NCBI GenBank assembly: GCA_934130105.1
Contig: CAKOXL010000005.1
Span: forward strand, 1-57,201
DNA length: 57,201 bases
Source of the DNA: an uncultured Bacilli bacterium
GTDB lineage: Bacteria > Bacillota_I > Bacilli_A > RF39 > UBA660
Reading direction: 5' to 3'
This document shows positions 35,147-42,516 of the stretch, piece after piece. The translations under genes and the position numbers were made by a program. The notes under the pieces are model-generated. The model searched no databases. It worked only from the letters and a program-made list of their open reading frames with translations, and was not told the origin of the DNA. The first letter of the stretch is position 1. Every line of letters begins with the position of its first letter.

Positions 35147-35599
35147 ATGAAAATAGGAATTGCTAATGACCATCGTGGCTATAAATTAAAAACAAAAATA
35201 ATTCCATATCTTGAAAAAAAAGGCTATGAAGTAATTAATTATGGAACTGATTCAACTGATTCTGTTGATTATCCTGATTATGGAATATTGTTAGGTGAAA
35301 AAGTACGTGATAAAGTTGTTGATTATGGTATTGTCATTTGCGGAAGCGGAATTGGTATATCAATAGCTTGTAATAAAGTTAAAGGTGTAAGATGTGCTAA
35401 AGTTAATAATGCAAAAGAAGCAAAATTAACTCGTCTAGACAATGATGCCAATGTAGTAGCTTTAAATGAAAAAATGCATCTTTTTGAAGCAAAAGATATT
35501 TTGGATGCCTTTTTAAATACAAAATATGTTGAAGAAGAACGTTTTAAAAGAAGAATTGATAAAATAACTAAGTATGAGGAAAAAGAAAATGGACGCTAA
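35147..35599 (+). CDS. rpiB: Ribose-5-phosphate isomerase B
   Basis: RpiB interconverts ribose and ribulose 5-phosphate. The 150-residue protein has IANDHRGYKLK at the start (catalytic His in DHRG), YPDYG and the anion-hole ICGSGIGIS with its Cys near residue 65. AGAGGTGAATTT precedes the ATG. The C-terminus overlaps the DUF1146 gene by 11 bp. A galactose-6-phosphate isomerase (LacAB) assignment is less likely since only one gene is present. Confidence 0.93.
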   Translation: MKIGIANDHRGYKLKTKIIPYLEKKGYEVINYGTDSTDSVDYPDYGILLGEKVRDKVVDYGIVICGSGIGISIACNKVKGVRCAKVNNAKEAKLTRLDNDANVVALNEKMHLFEAKDILDAFLNTKYVEEERFKRRIDKITKYEEKENGR

Positions 35600-35786
35600 A
35601 TTATTTTTATATATTTTCTCTACAATAGTTGTAATTTATTCAATAGATTCAGTTAATATAAATTTAATTTTTAAAAAAAACAAAATAAATCAAGCAAGAA
35701 TTTTTTACTTTATATTAGCACTTTGCATGATTGAATTATTAACTTCTTTTTTATATAACTTATTTGAAGTAACAAAATTTATTTAA
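35589..35786 (+). CDS. DUF1146 membrane protein (YwzB-like)
   Basis: A 65-residue protein with two predicted membrane helices (LFLYIFSTIVVIYSIDSV and IFYFILALCMIELLTSFLY), matching DUF1146 in size and in the short hairpin between. In Bacillus ywzB stands at the head of the murAA-spoIID-spoIIQ-spoIIID-mbl region, and here it precedes spoIIQ. ATG 35589 follows GAGG within the end of rpiB. Confidence 0.75.
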   Translation: MDAKLFLYIFSTIVVIYSIDSVNINLIFKKNKINQARIFYFILALCMIELLTSFLYNLFEVTKFI

Positions 35787-35836
35787 TATGGTATAAAACT
35801 ATTCATTTTGGAAAAACTCTTAATGAGGTGAAAAAA

Positions 35837-36457
35837 ATGAAAAAAAGATTAGTTTTAAAACCATTTGTTATTCCAACTTTGTACTCGATTTTTGCAATAG
35901 CAGTAATTGTAAGCCTCTTTTTATCAATAGAAGTAATTGATGAAAAAGGAAAAATGACTTATGTTAGTAGTACTATTTTGGATGAATATGTTCCAGTAGT
36001 AAATGTAGAAGAAAAAATAAAAAAGCCTTTTACAGATGCAACGGTAACTATTTCAAATAACTACTATGACTACCAAGCAGACGATACTGAACAGACTAAT
36101 TCTATACTTTATCATGAAAATACCTATATTCAAAATACGGGTGTTAATTATCAATCATCTAACACTTTTGATGTAATAAGTATACTTAGTGGTGAAGTAA
36201 TTGAAGTAGAAGAAAAAGAACTACTTGGAAAAAGTGTAACAATTAGACATGATAATGAACTAATAAGTGTATATCAATCACTAAGTGATGTTACAGTAAA
36301 AAAAGGTGATAAGGTATCAGCAGGTCAGGTAATAGCAAAAAGTGGAACTTGTAACCTAATTAATGATTCAAAAAATAATCTTCATTTTGAATTATATATA
36401 AACGGTACAATAGCTGATCCAGAAAATTATTATAATAAAAAGTTAAGTGATATTTAA
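35837..36457 (+). CDS. spoIIQ: Stage II sporulation protein SpoIIQ (degenerate LytM/M23)
   Basis: SpoIIQ is a forespore membrane protein whose extracellular LytM domain binds SpoIIIAH across the septum. The 206-residue protein has a single N-terminal membrane helix (about residues 13-35) and a C-terminal M23 fold with VISILSGEVIEVEEKELLGK. The zinc ligands are degenerate: TGVNYQ where an H..D motif would be, and NLHFEL instead of HLHFE, as in the inactive Bacillus protein. ATG 35837 follows GAGGTG. A GTATA-N14-GG sigma-F-like element at 35791-35819 is present but very close to the ribosome-binding site. The adjacent spoIIID supports the assignment. Confidence 0.85.
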   Translation: MKKRLVLKPFVIPTLYSIFAIAVIVSLFLSIEVIDEKGKMTYVSSTILDEYVPVVNVEEKIKKPFTDATVTISNNYYDYQADDTEQTNSILYHENTYIQNTGVNYQSSNTFDVISILSGEVIEVEEKELLGKSVTIRHDNELISVYQSLSDVTVKKGDKVSAGQVIAKSGTCNLINDSKNNLHFELYINGTIADPENYYNKKLSDI

Positions 36458-36471
36458 AATCATAATTAATA

Positions 36472-36503
36472 CTAACCTAAATATAATTTAGTAGTTAGGT
36501 TAG
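36472..36503 (+). repeat. Inverted repeat upstream of spoIIID
   Basis: CTAACCTAA (36472-36480) and TTAGGTTAG (36495-36503) are perfect 9-bp inverted arms with a 14-base spacer. The right arm touches the AGGTG ribosome-binding site of spoIIID, so a transcript hairpin could limit translation, or the DNA could be an operator. No T-run follows. Confidence 0.55.
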
Positions 36504-36510
36504 GTGAATT

Positions 36511-36777
36511 ATGAAAAAAGAAATAATAAGTAGAGTTGTTGAAGTAGCAAATTATATCATTAATACTAATAACACAATAAGACAAGCTGCTAAATATTTT
36601 AATATTAGCAAAAGTACTATTCATAAAGATTTACAAGAAAGATTAATAAAAATAGATACTGAAAAATATTATGAAATAGACAAAATACTAAAATATCATA
36701 TGGCTACAAGACATATCATTGGTGGTGAATCTACAAAAAGGAAGTATGAAAAATTAAAATTTAGAAATGCGGGGTGA
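36511..36777 (+). CDS. spoIIID: Sporulation transcription factor SpoIIID
   Basis: SpoIIID is a small mother-cell regulator acting with sigma-E. The 88-residue protein has the helix-turn-helix ANYIINTNNTIRQAAKYFNI followed by SKSTIHKDLQERL (about residues 13-45) and the basic tail ATRHIIGGESTKRKYEKLK. It overlaps the region just before mbl, the neighbour it has in Bacillus. Strong evidence that the organism belongs to an endospore-forming lineage. Confidence 0.95.
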   Translation: MKKEIISRVVEVANYIINTNNTIRQAAKYFNISKSTIHKDLQERLIKIDTEKYYEIDKILKYHMATRHIIGGESTKRKYEKLKFRNAG

Positions 36778-36781
36778 TAAT

Positions 36782-37759
36782 GTGCGTGATGTAGGAATAG
36801 ATTTAGGCACAACTAACATATTAATTTACTTAAAAGGAAAAGGCGTAGTTTTAAATGAACCAAGTGTAGTTAGTATTGACACAAATACAAAAAAAGTCCT
36901 AGCCGTTGGAAAAGAAGCAAAGGATATGTTAGGCAGAACACCTGGCAAAGTAAAAGCTATTAAACCAATGAAGGATGGCGTAATAGCTGATTTTGATACA
37001 ACAGCAGAAATGTTAAATCTTTTTATGAAAAAAGCATTAGGAAGAAGATTTTTATCTAAACCACGTATTTTGATATGTTGCCCATCCAATATCACAGCAG
37101 TTGAAAAAAATGCAATTAAAGAGGTAGCAGAAAAAATGGGTGCTAGACGTGTATTTTTAGAAGAAGAACCAAAAGTTGCTGCCGTAGGAGCTGGTATAGA
37201 TATTTCTAAACCATCTGGTAGTATGGTTATAGATATAGGTGGAGGTACAACTGATATAGCCGTTTTATCGCTTGGTGGAATTGTAACTAGTGATTCTATT
37301 CGTATAGCTGGTAATACCTTTGATGAAGATATAGCTAATTATATTAAAAATAAATATAAAGTAATAATTGGCGAAAAAACTAGTGAGGATGTAAAAATAA
37401 CAATCGGTACTGTGGTTAAAAGTAAAAATAAGTCACTAGCAATTACTGGTAGAAGTGTAACAACAGGGCTACCTGAAACGATTACAGTAACTAGTGAAGA
37501 TGTAGAAGATGCTTTAAAGGAAGATATCAAAAAAATAGTTTTATCGGTAAAGAAGGTTTTAGAAAAAACTCCTCCCGAGTTAGCAGCTGATATTTCTGAT
37601 AAAGGAATTATTTTAACTGGAGGTGGGTGCCTAATAGATGGATTAGTGGAAAAACTGAGAAAAGAGTTAAAAGTACCAGTGTATATCTCTGATAATCCAC
37701 TAACAAATGTTGCCGAAGGCACTGGAATTTTATTAGATAATTTGTATTTAATTGATTAG
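36782..37759 (+). CDS. mbl: MreB-like rod-shape protein Mbl
   Basis: Mbl is an actin-family ATPase that guides sidewall peptidoglycan synthesis. The 325-residue product has the phosphate-1 motif VGIDLGTTNILIY, PSVVSID, the central IDIGGGTTDIAVLSLGG and ILTGGGCLIDGL near the end. I choose the GTG at 36782 behind GGGGTGAT; the ATG at 36767 lacks a ribosome-binding site and overlaps spoIIID. Neighbourhood favours mbl over mreB. Confidence 0.9.
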   Translation: MRDVGIDLGTTNILIYLKGKGVVLNEPSVVSIDTNTKKVLAVGKEAKDMLGRTPGKVKAIKPMKDGVIADFDTTAEMLNLFMKKALGRRFLSKPRILICCPSNITAVEKNAIKEVAEKMGARRVFLEEEPKVAAVGAGIDISKPSGSMVIDIGGGTTDIAVLSLGGIVTSDSIRIAGNTFDEDIANYIKNKYKVIIGEKTSEDVKITIGTVVKSKNKSLAITGRSVTTGLPETITVTSEDVEDALKEDIKKIVLSVKKVLEKTPPELAADISDKGIILTGGGCLIDGLVEKLRKELKVPVYISDNPLTNVAEGTGILLDNLYLID

Positions 37760-37771
37760 TTGATAACTTAT

Positions 37772-37796
37772 AGACCATTAAATGGTCTTTTTCTTT
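37772..37796 (+). terminator. Terminator after mbl
   Basis: AGACCATT (37772-37779) and AATGGTCT (37781-37788) form a symmetric stem followed by T residues. Confidence 0.75.
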
Positions 37797-37842
37797 TGCT
37801 AGAATAAAAAATATGTTATAATGTAGAAAATGAGGTGAAAGT

Positions 37843-38928
37843 ATGCTAAATAGTGATGTTGGCTTTTCTCTAAAAATAGTTATTGTTACTTTCATTTCTA
37901 GTGTATTAATTATGCCAATTATGAAAAAAATAGCGCATCATATTGGAGCTATTGACATACCTAGAAATAACGAAGGTAATCGTCATATTCATAAAAAACC
38001 AATACCTAAATTGGGTGGTGTTGGAATATTTTTTGCTTTTTTAATTGGTTATATGCTATTTGGACAGCATAGTATAAAAATGAATGCTATTTTAATAGGT
38101 AGTTTTATTATAGTGTTTTCTGGCATAATAGATGATATAAGTGATTTAAAAGCTAAATATCAATTACTAGCACAGTTACTAGCAGCAGCGGTAATTGTTT
38201 TTTACGGAAAAATAGTGTTAACTGATATTTCAGCTTTTGGTTTATATATACAATTTGGCAAACTTTCAGAATTGATAACTATCTTTTTTATTGTTGCATG
38301 TATTAATATTATCAATTTCACAGATGGCTTAGATGGTTTAAGCGGCGGTGTAACATCAATATTTTATACAACTACAGCTATTATTTGTTTTTATCAGGGA
38401 AGATTAGGAACTCTTGAAATGACTTTAACACTTCTTATGCTTGGTTCAACTCTTGGTTTTTTAGTTCATAACTTTTATCCTGCTAAAATTTTTGCAGGAC
38501 AATGTAGCATGTTTATGGGTTATATGATATCAATCATTTGCTTACTAGGATTTAAAGGAACGGCACTAACTTCATTGTTTGTTCCAATTGCGATATTAGG
38601 ATTACCTATCCTTGATACATTATTTGCAATTTTAAGAAGAACACTAAAAGGACAAGCTATTTTTACAGCTGATAAATGTCATTTTCATCATCAGTTACTA
38701 GGAATGAATTTTTCTCATAGGACAACAGTACTTATTATATATTTTATTAATATTCTATTTGCATTAACATCAATTTTTTATGTATTAAAAGATCCAATGG
38801 CCGCAACTATTATCTATGTAATATTAACCATTATCGTAATATGGTTTGTATGTTACACTAATATTATCACTGAAAAAAGGCCACCAAACTTAAAAGATAT
38901 TAAAAAGAGGATATGTAAGAAGAAGTAG
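37843..38928 (+). CDS. tagO: TagO/WecA-type undecaprenyl-phosphate sugar-1-phosphate transferase
   Basis: TagO starts wall teichoic acid synthesis by moving GlcNAc-1-phosphate onto undecaprenyl phosphate. The 361-residue membrane protein has HKKPIPKLGGVGIF, the metal-binding IIDDISDLKAKYQL, INFTDGLDGLSGG and the basic KCHFHHQLLGMNFSHRTTVL loop. Oddly, the conserved GDTGS motif (after PAKIF) reads AGQCSMFMG: one residue is deleted and the Asp that corresponds to the MraY magnesium-binding Asp is missing. The rest aligns closely with Bacillus TagO from memory. GAGGTGAAAGT precedes the ATG. Confidence 0.88.
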   Translation: MLNSDVGFSLKIVIVTFISSVLIMPIMKKIAHHIGAIDIPRNNEGNRHIHKKPIPKLGGVGIFFAFLIGYMLFGQHSIKMNAILIGSFIIVFSGIIDDISDLKAKYQLLAQLLAAAVIVFYGKIVLTDISAFGLYIQFGKLSELITIFFIVACINIINFTDGLDGLSGGVTSIFYTTTAIICFYQGRLGTLEMTLTLLMLGSTLGFLVHNFYPAKIFAGQCSMFMGYMISIICLLGFKGTALTSLFVPIAILGLPILDTLFAILRRTLKGQAIFTADKCHFHHQLLGMNFSHRTTVLIIYFINILFALTSIFYVLKDPMAATIIYVILTIIVIWFVCYTNIITEKRPPNLKDIKKRICKKK

Positions 38929-38945
38929 TTAACTTCTTTTCTTAT
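38920..38945 (+). terminator. Terminator after tagO
   Basis: AGAAGT (38921-38926) pairs with ACTTCT (38932-38937) across the stop codon and leads into T-rich sequence. Confidence 0.6.
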
Positions 38946-39022
38946 TTTAACAGTATATGATTTTCATATTTATAAATAAGATTTAAAAGATTATTAGGGG
39001 TAATTTTTTATTTAGTTTAAGG

Positions 39023-39039
39023 TACTTATATATTAAGTA
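39023..39039 (+). repeat. Inverted repeat ahead of the LytTR regulator
   Basis: TACTTA (39023-39028) and TAAGTA (39034-39039) are perfect arms around TATAT, ending two bases before the AGGAGG ribosome-binding site at 39042. It could be an operator or a translation-controlling hairpin. Confidence 0.45.
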
Positions 39040-39051
39040 TTAGGAGGATTT

Positions 39052-39807
39052 ATGATAAATTTTATTATATACGAAGATGATAAGAAGTTTAGAGAAAAAT
39101 ATATATCAATTATTTTGAAGCTTTTAGGCAATCAAAAAATAGCATACCGCATAGTTGAAATAGATAAATATGAAAGAGGTACTTTGTCAAAAATAAAAGA
39201 TTTGGTTGGTAAAAAGATCTTTATTTTTGATATAGAAGTTCCAGGCAAGTCTGGCTTAGATTTAGCAAGAGAAATCAGAAATAATGGTGATTGGATTAGT
39301 CCAATGATTATTGTAACAACACATGATAATTTAAAAAGTTACGCATTTACAAGTAGAATGTTAATGTTGGATTTTATTTCAAAATTTTATAATTGCGAAG
39401 AAAACTTAAAGGATACATTAAAGATAGCACTTGATATTATCAATAATCATAAATCATTAAACTTTCAATACAATGGTGAATTAGTGCAAATACCATATGA
39501 TGATATTTTGTTCATTGAAAAGAATGTCGAAGATGCTTATTCAACTGTTGTTACTAAAAATGACAGGATTGTAATAAAAAATGCTATTAAAAATATAGAG
39601 GAAGAATTAAAAGAATCAGGCAATTTCTTTAGAGCACACAGAAGTTGTATAGTTAATATAGATAACATTATCAGTGTTGAACTAAAAGCCTGTATAATCC
39701 ATTTTCATGGTGATGAAACTGCACAATTATCAAGAGATAGGAAAAAAGAATTAAAGGAAAGATTAGGTAAATTTCCCAAAACATCAAAGAAAGAGGTGGC
39801 ACTATGA
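39052..39807 (+). CDS. LytTR response regulator (AgrA-like)
   Basis: A 251-residue regulator with an N-terminal receiver domain (IIYEDDKKFRE acidic pocket near residue 7; phosphoacceptor Asp in FIFDIEVPGKSG near residue 60) and a C-terminal LytTR DNA-binding domain (about residues 142-240; FFRAHRSCIVNIDNI). AgrA proteins have this architecture. AGGAGG lies upstream. Its stop overlaps the start of the kinase gene by four bases (ATGA). Confidence 0.9.
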   Translation: MINFIIYEDDKKFREKYISIILKLLGNQKIAYRIVEIDKYERGTLSKIKDLVGKKIFIFDIEVPGKSGLDLAREIRNNGDWISPMIIVTTHDNLKSYAFTSRMLMLDFISKFYNCEENLKDTLKIALDIINNHKSLNFQYNGELVQIPYDDILFIEKNVEDAYSTVVTKNDRIVIKNAIKNIEEELKESGNFFRAHRSCIVNIDNIISVELKACIIHFHGDETAQLSRDRKKELKERLGKFPKTSKKEVAL

Positions 39808-41108
39808 AATTTGTAGAATTGTATATAGGTGCAGTTATATTATGGACTATTTTTTATTTAATCGGTAAAATATTATTCGAAGAAAAATCAAAACCTAATT
39901 ATGTAAAAATATTATTAACTATGGCAGTTTTTTCAGCATCGCTAGCACATATAAATTATGTTAATTCTGATGGTGTCATGAAAATAATTTGTGTATATAG
40001 TTTATTTTGCTTGTTTTATAAAATAGTATTTCAAAAAGAATTATCAAATGTTTTAGTAGCATCATTAATATTATATTTATGTTTATGCGCATCAGAAGTA
40101 TTGGTAGCTATAGCTGCTAGTATTATTTTAATTATGTCAAATCAATCACTTGAATTTTTAAAAAATACAATATTCATTAATATAGTAATAGCATCCATAC
40201 AAATTTTAATGATTTATGCATTAAAATCAAAACTTATACCCTATGTGAAAAATAGTAAATTAAATAGAAGAAGCAGCTTAATAATAGTATCTGTTTTATT
40301 AGTTACTTTGGCATTACTAATATTTAGAATACCTGTTAATAAGTGGAAATTTAATACAGAATTTATAATTACAATGTTAATACTACTTTTCTTTTGTATA
40401 ATGGGTTTAATAATGATAAAACAGAATTCGGATATTCAAAAGACTAAGATGATGTATCAAAATTTAGTTGACTATTCAGATATTACTAATAATCTATTAG
40501 AAGATTATCGTTTAGTATCACATGAAAGAAAAAATCAGTTATTAGTTATAAGAAGTATGTTAGATAATTCTAACAAAGAACTAGTTGATTATGTTGATAG
40601 TTTATTGGATAAGAATGTTGGCTTTAAATATGAGTGGATAGGCGAGTTAAATAGATTACCATTATCGGGATTAAAAGGTCTAATTAATTATAAATTAATA
40701 GAAGCAAATTCTTTAAATATAAGTACTAATATTTCTATTAGCAAGGAAATAACTAAATCAAAATTAAATAAACTATCAACTAACCAAAAAGATGCTTTAT
40801 ATAGTATTATGGGTGTATATATTGATAATGCTATTCAAGCAGCCACCAATAGTAAAGATAAAGAAATCAGTTTAGAAATTTATAAGGAGAAAAGAAAAAT
40901 AATTATCATATTAGCTAATACATACAGTGGCAAAGTTGAACTAGAAAAGTTAGACGACTATGGTTATACTACAAAAGGTAAAAATCATGGTGTTGGCTTA
41001 CATTTAGTAAAAAGAATATTGGAAGTAGAAAGTATTTATTCACAGTCAAGAGAATTATTTGATAAATATTACGTTCAAAAATTAATCATAAATTTAGAAG
41101 AATTATAA
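39804..41108 (+). CDS. GHKL sensor histidine kinase (AgrC-like)
   Basis: A 434-residue protein with six or seven N-terminal membrane helices (to about residue 210), a coiled dimerisation segment with the phosphoacceptor motif SHERKNQLLVIRSML, and a GHKL ATPase domain with GVYIDNAIQAA (N box) and GVGLHLVKRI (G box). This is the AgrC layout: a polytopic peptide-sensing domain and a HPK10-type kinase. Pairing with the LytTR gene and the facing agrB-agrD indicates peptide quorum sensing. Confidence 0.9.
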   Translation: MKFVELYIGAVILWTIFYLIGKILFEEKSKPNYVKILLTMAVFSASLAHINYVNSDGVMKIICVYSLFCLFYKIVFQKELSNVLVASLILYLCLCASEVLVAIAASIILIMSNQSLEFLKNTIFINIVIASIQILMIYALKSKLIPYVKNSKLNRRSSLIIVSVLLVTLALLIFRIPVNKWKFNTEFIITMLILLFFCIMGLIMIKQNSDIQKTKMMYQNLVDYSDITNNLLEDYRLVSHERKNQLLVIRSMLDNSNKELVDYVDSLLDKNVGFKYEWIGELNRLPLSGLKGLINYKLIEANSLNISTNISISKEITKSKLNKLSTNQKDALYSIMGVYIDNAIQAATNSKDKEISLEIYKEKRKIIIILANTYSGKVELEKLDDYGYTTKGKNHGVGLHLVKRILEVESIYSQSRELFDKYYVQKLIINLEEL

Positions 41109-41150
41109 AAATTACTATTAGTATTAATTATTGTTTATGAACACATAAAA

Positions 41151-41177
41151 AAACTACCTCACGGTAGCTTTTTTTAT
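41151..41177. terminator. Bidirectional terminator between the kinase gene and agrD
   Basis: CTACC (41154-41158) and GGTAG (41163-41167) with a TCAC loop are flanked by A residues on the left and T residues on the right, so it can serve both converging transcripts. Confidence 0.7.
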
Positions 41178-41299
41178 CTTTCAATCATCTCTTTAGACAT
41201 TTCAGGTTCATCTAAAACTAGACATAAACATGCACTAGATGCAGCACCAGCAGCTAAAAGTCCAAGGCCAGAAAGAACCATAGCAAATAATTTTTTCAT
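41174..41299 (-). CDS. agrD: AgrD-type cyclic lactone autoinducer precursor
   Basis: The 41-residue ORF starts MKKLFAMVLSGLGLLAAGAA and continues SSACLCLVLDEPEMSKEMIE. It has the three AgrD parts: an N-terminal amphipathic/hydrophobic leader, a central Cys-containing signal, and an acidic DEPE C-terminal recognition segment. In AgrD proteins AgrB cuts just before the acidic segment and links the new C-terminus to a Cys as a thiolactone. Two cysteines (positions 24 and 26) are present, so the ring could have six or four residues if cut at Leu29/Asp30, or five if cut one residue earlier. GAAAGGGGAAAGTGAA lies upstream. It is 14 bp downstream of agrB on the same strand. Confidence 0.9.
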   Translation of the reverse strand: MKKLFAMVLSGLGLLAAGAASSACLCLVLDEPEMSKEMIER

Positions 41300-41313
41300 T
41301 TCACTTTCCCCTT

Positions 41314-41928
41314 TCATTCCGATTTACTAAAAACATACTCCTCATAATTCTTATATGATAAATTAAACATCCTATAAGTGAAGGGATGAATTAGTACACT
41401 TTCAAGTAACATACTATACATAATAACATTTTTTAGAAATGCATTATTTGTATGTAAAAAGAGTAATATATATACAATCGCAACGATAATAGTTAGTATT
41501 TTAAATTTGCTTCTTCTGTTTTTTCTAACTAGTGGTCTTTTTTTTGTATCAGCAGGAGCATATAATATAAAACATATAAATGAAATAGTTAAGATAAAAT
41601 ATTGAATAAATATTGGTACATAAAAATGTAAGCAGATATAGGGAAGTCCTATAAATAATAATGATGAAGCAACCCAACACATCCAACTTTTAGTAGCATG
41701 AATGCCAAAAGCAAATGATCTAAGGCCGTTAAAAAAAAGTAATAAAATCAAAGCTTCTTTAAATAAATTTAATAAGAACGAAATAAACAAAATAACAACA
41801 ACTTTAGAAACTGATAAATAGATAGCTTCTAATCCATATCTTATTTCATCAATTTTTATTTTATCATAGTTAGGATAAATATCAGTGATAGCATTAATTG
41901 ACTTATTGATTATAGCCTGTTTAATCAT
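41314..41928 (-). CDS. agrB: AgrB-like peptide-processing membrane protease
   Basis: AgrB removes the C-terminal tail of AgrD and forms the thiolactone. The 204-residue protein has about five or six membrane helices and the catalytic His and Cys spaced as expected in RSFAFGIHATKSWMCWVASS (His near residue 77, Cys near 84). TAGAGGTGATAAT precedes the ATG. It is cotranscribed with agrD and faces the regulator-kinase pair. Confidence 0.93.
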   Translation of the reverse strand: MIKQAIINKSINAITDIYPNYDKIKIDEIRYGLEAIYLSVSKVVVILFISFLLNLFKEALILLLFFNGLRSFAFGIHATKSWMCWVASSLLFIGLPYICLHFYVPIFIQYFILTISFICFILYAPADTKKRPLVRKNRRSKFKILTIIVAIVYILLFLHTNNAFLKNVIMYSMLLESVLIHPFTYRMFNLSYKNYEEYVFSKSE

Positions 41929-42119
41929 ATTATCACCTCTACTCTTACTGAAGCAAATATACCATTACTAGAAAAAATATACATATTTAATAATTGTATC
42001 GTAAAAAAATAGTGATAAATGGTTAAAAAATTAACCGATAGAAAACTATTAACATATAAAATAATAAAAAATAAACATTTCAATAAAAATTATAACTTTT
42101 TGTCATATTTTAGTGGTAC

Positions 42120-42199
42120 TCTGGATTTGCGCAATATTTGTGATATCACACTAGCAGTTGGCAGTGAGCAAAGTATTTGGAAGGTGAGGTGGCAGTGTG
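42120..42199 (+). promoter_or_regulatory. cspA leader with mutually exclusive hairpins
   Basis: CACACTAGC (42147-42155) can pair with the nearby GCAGTG (42161-42166) or, more extensively, with GCAGTGTG (42192-42199), which includes the GTG start codon; both pairings bulge A42153. TTTGC and GCAAA (42126-42130, 42168-42172) could close the first structure. Cold-shock mRNAs are known to refold with temperature, so a thermo-switch is plausible. Confidence 0.5.
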
Positions 42200-42415
42200 A
42201 AAGGTAGAGTAAAGTGGTTTAATAACGAAAAAGGATATGGCTTTATTGAATATACAGATAAAGACGATATCTTTGTACATTATTCAGCTATTAGACAAGA
42301 AGGCTATAAGTCATTACAAGAAGGACAAATAGTTGAATTTAAATTACTTGAAACAGGCAAAGGTTTTCAAGCCTTAGACGTTGTTGTTTCAAAAGAACTA
42401 TCAGCTATCAAATAG
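42197..42415 (+). CDS. cspA: Cold shock protein CspA family
   Basis: An RNA chaperone with a single cold-shock domain. The 72-residue product has the RNP1 motif KGYGFIEY and RNP2 DIFVHYSAI and the starting VKWFNNEKG. Translation begins at GTG behind AAGGTGAGGTGG; no ATG is available. A terminator overlaps the stop codon. Confidence 0.95.
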   Translation: MKGRVKWFNNEKGYGFIEYTDKDDIFVHYSAIRQEGYKSLQEGQIVEFKLLETGKGFQALDVVVSKELSAIK

Positions 42416-42431
42416 CGATAGTTTTTTTTTC
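42396..42431 (+). terminator. Terminator overlapping the cspA 3' end
   Basis: AACTATC (42396-42402) with GATAGTT (42417-42423) and an inner GCTAT/ATAGC form a long stem with one bulge, followed by a T-run. Confidence 0.85.
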
Positions 42432-42516
42432 TAAAAATGTGAAAATATGTAAAAAAGCTTCAAGAACTTTATTTTAGGTTATAAATATGCTATTATATAA
42501 TCAGGAGGGATGATAT

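Noticed and set aside
36767..36781. Upstream ATG for mbl
   Set aside because: No Shine-Dalgarno sequence; the GTG at 36782 has GGGGTGAT at good spacing and matches the family N-terminus better.
42019..42207. 62-codon open frame upstream of cspA
   Set aside because: No ribosome-binding site, no recognisable composition, and it runs through the structured cspA leader.
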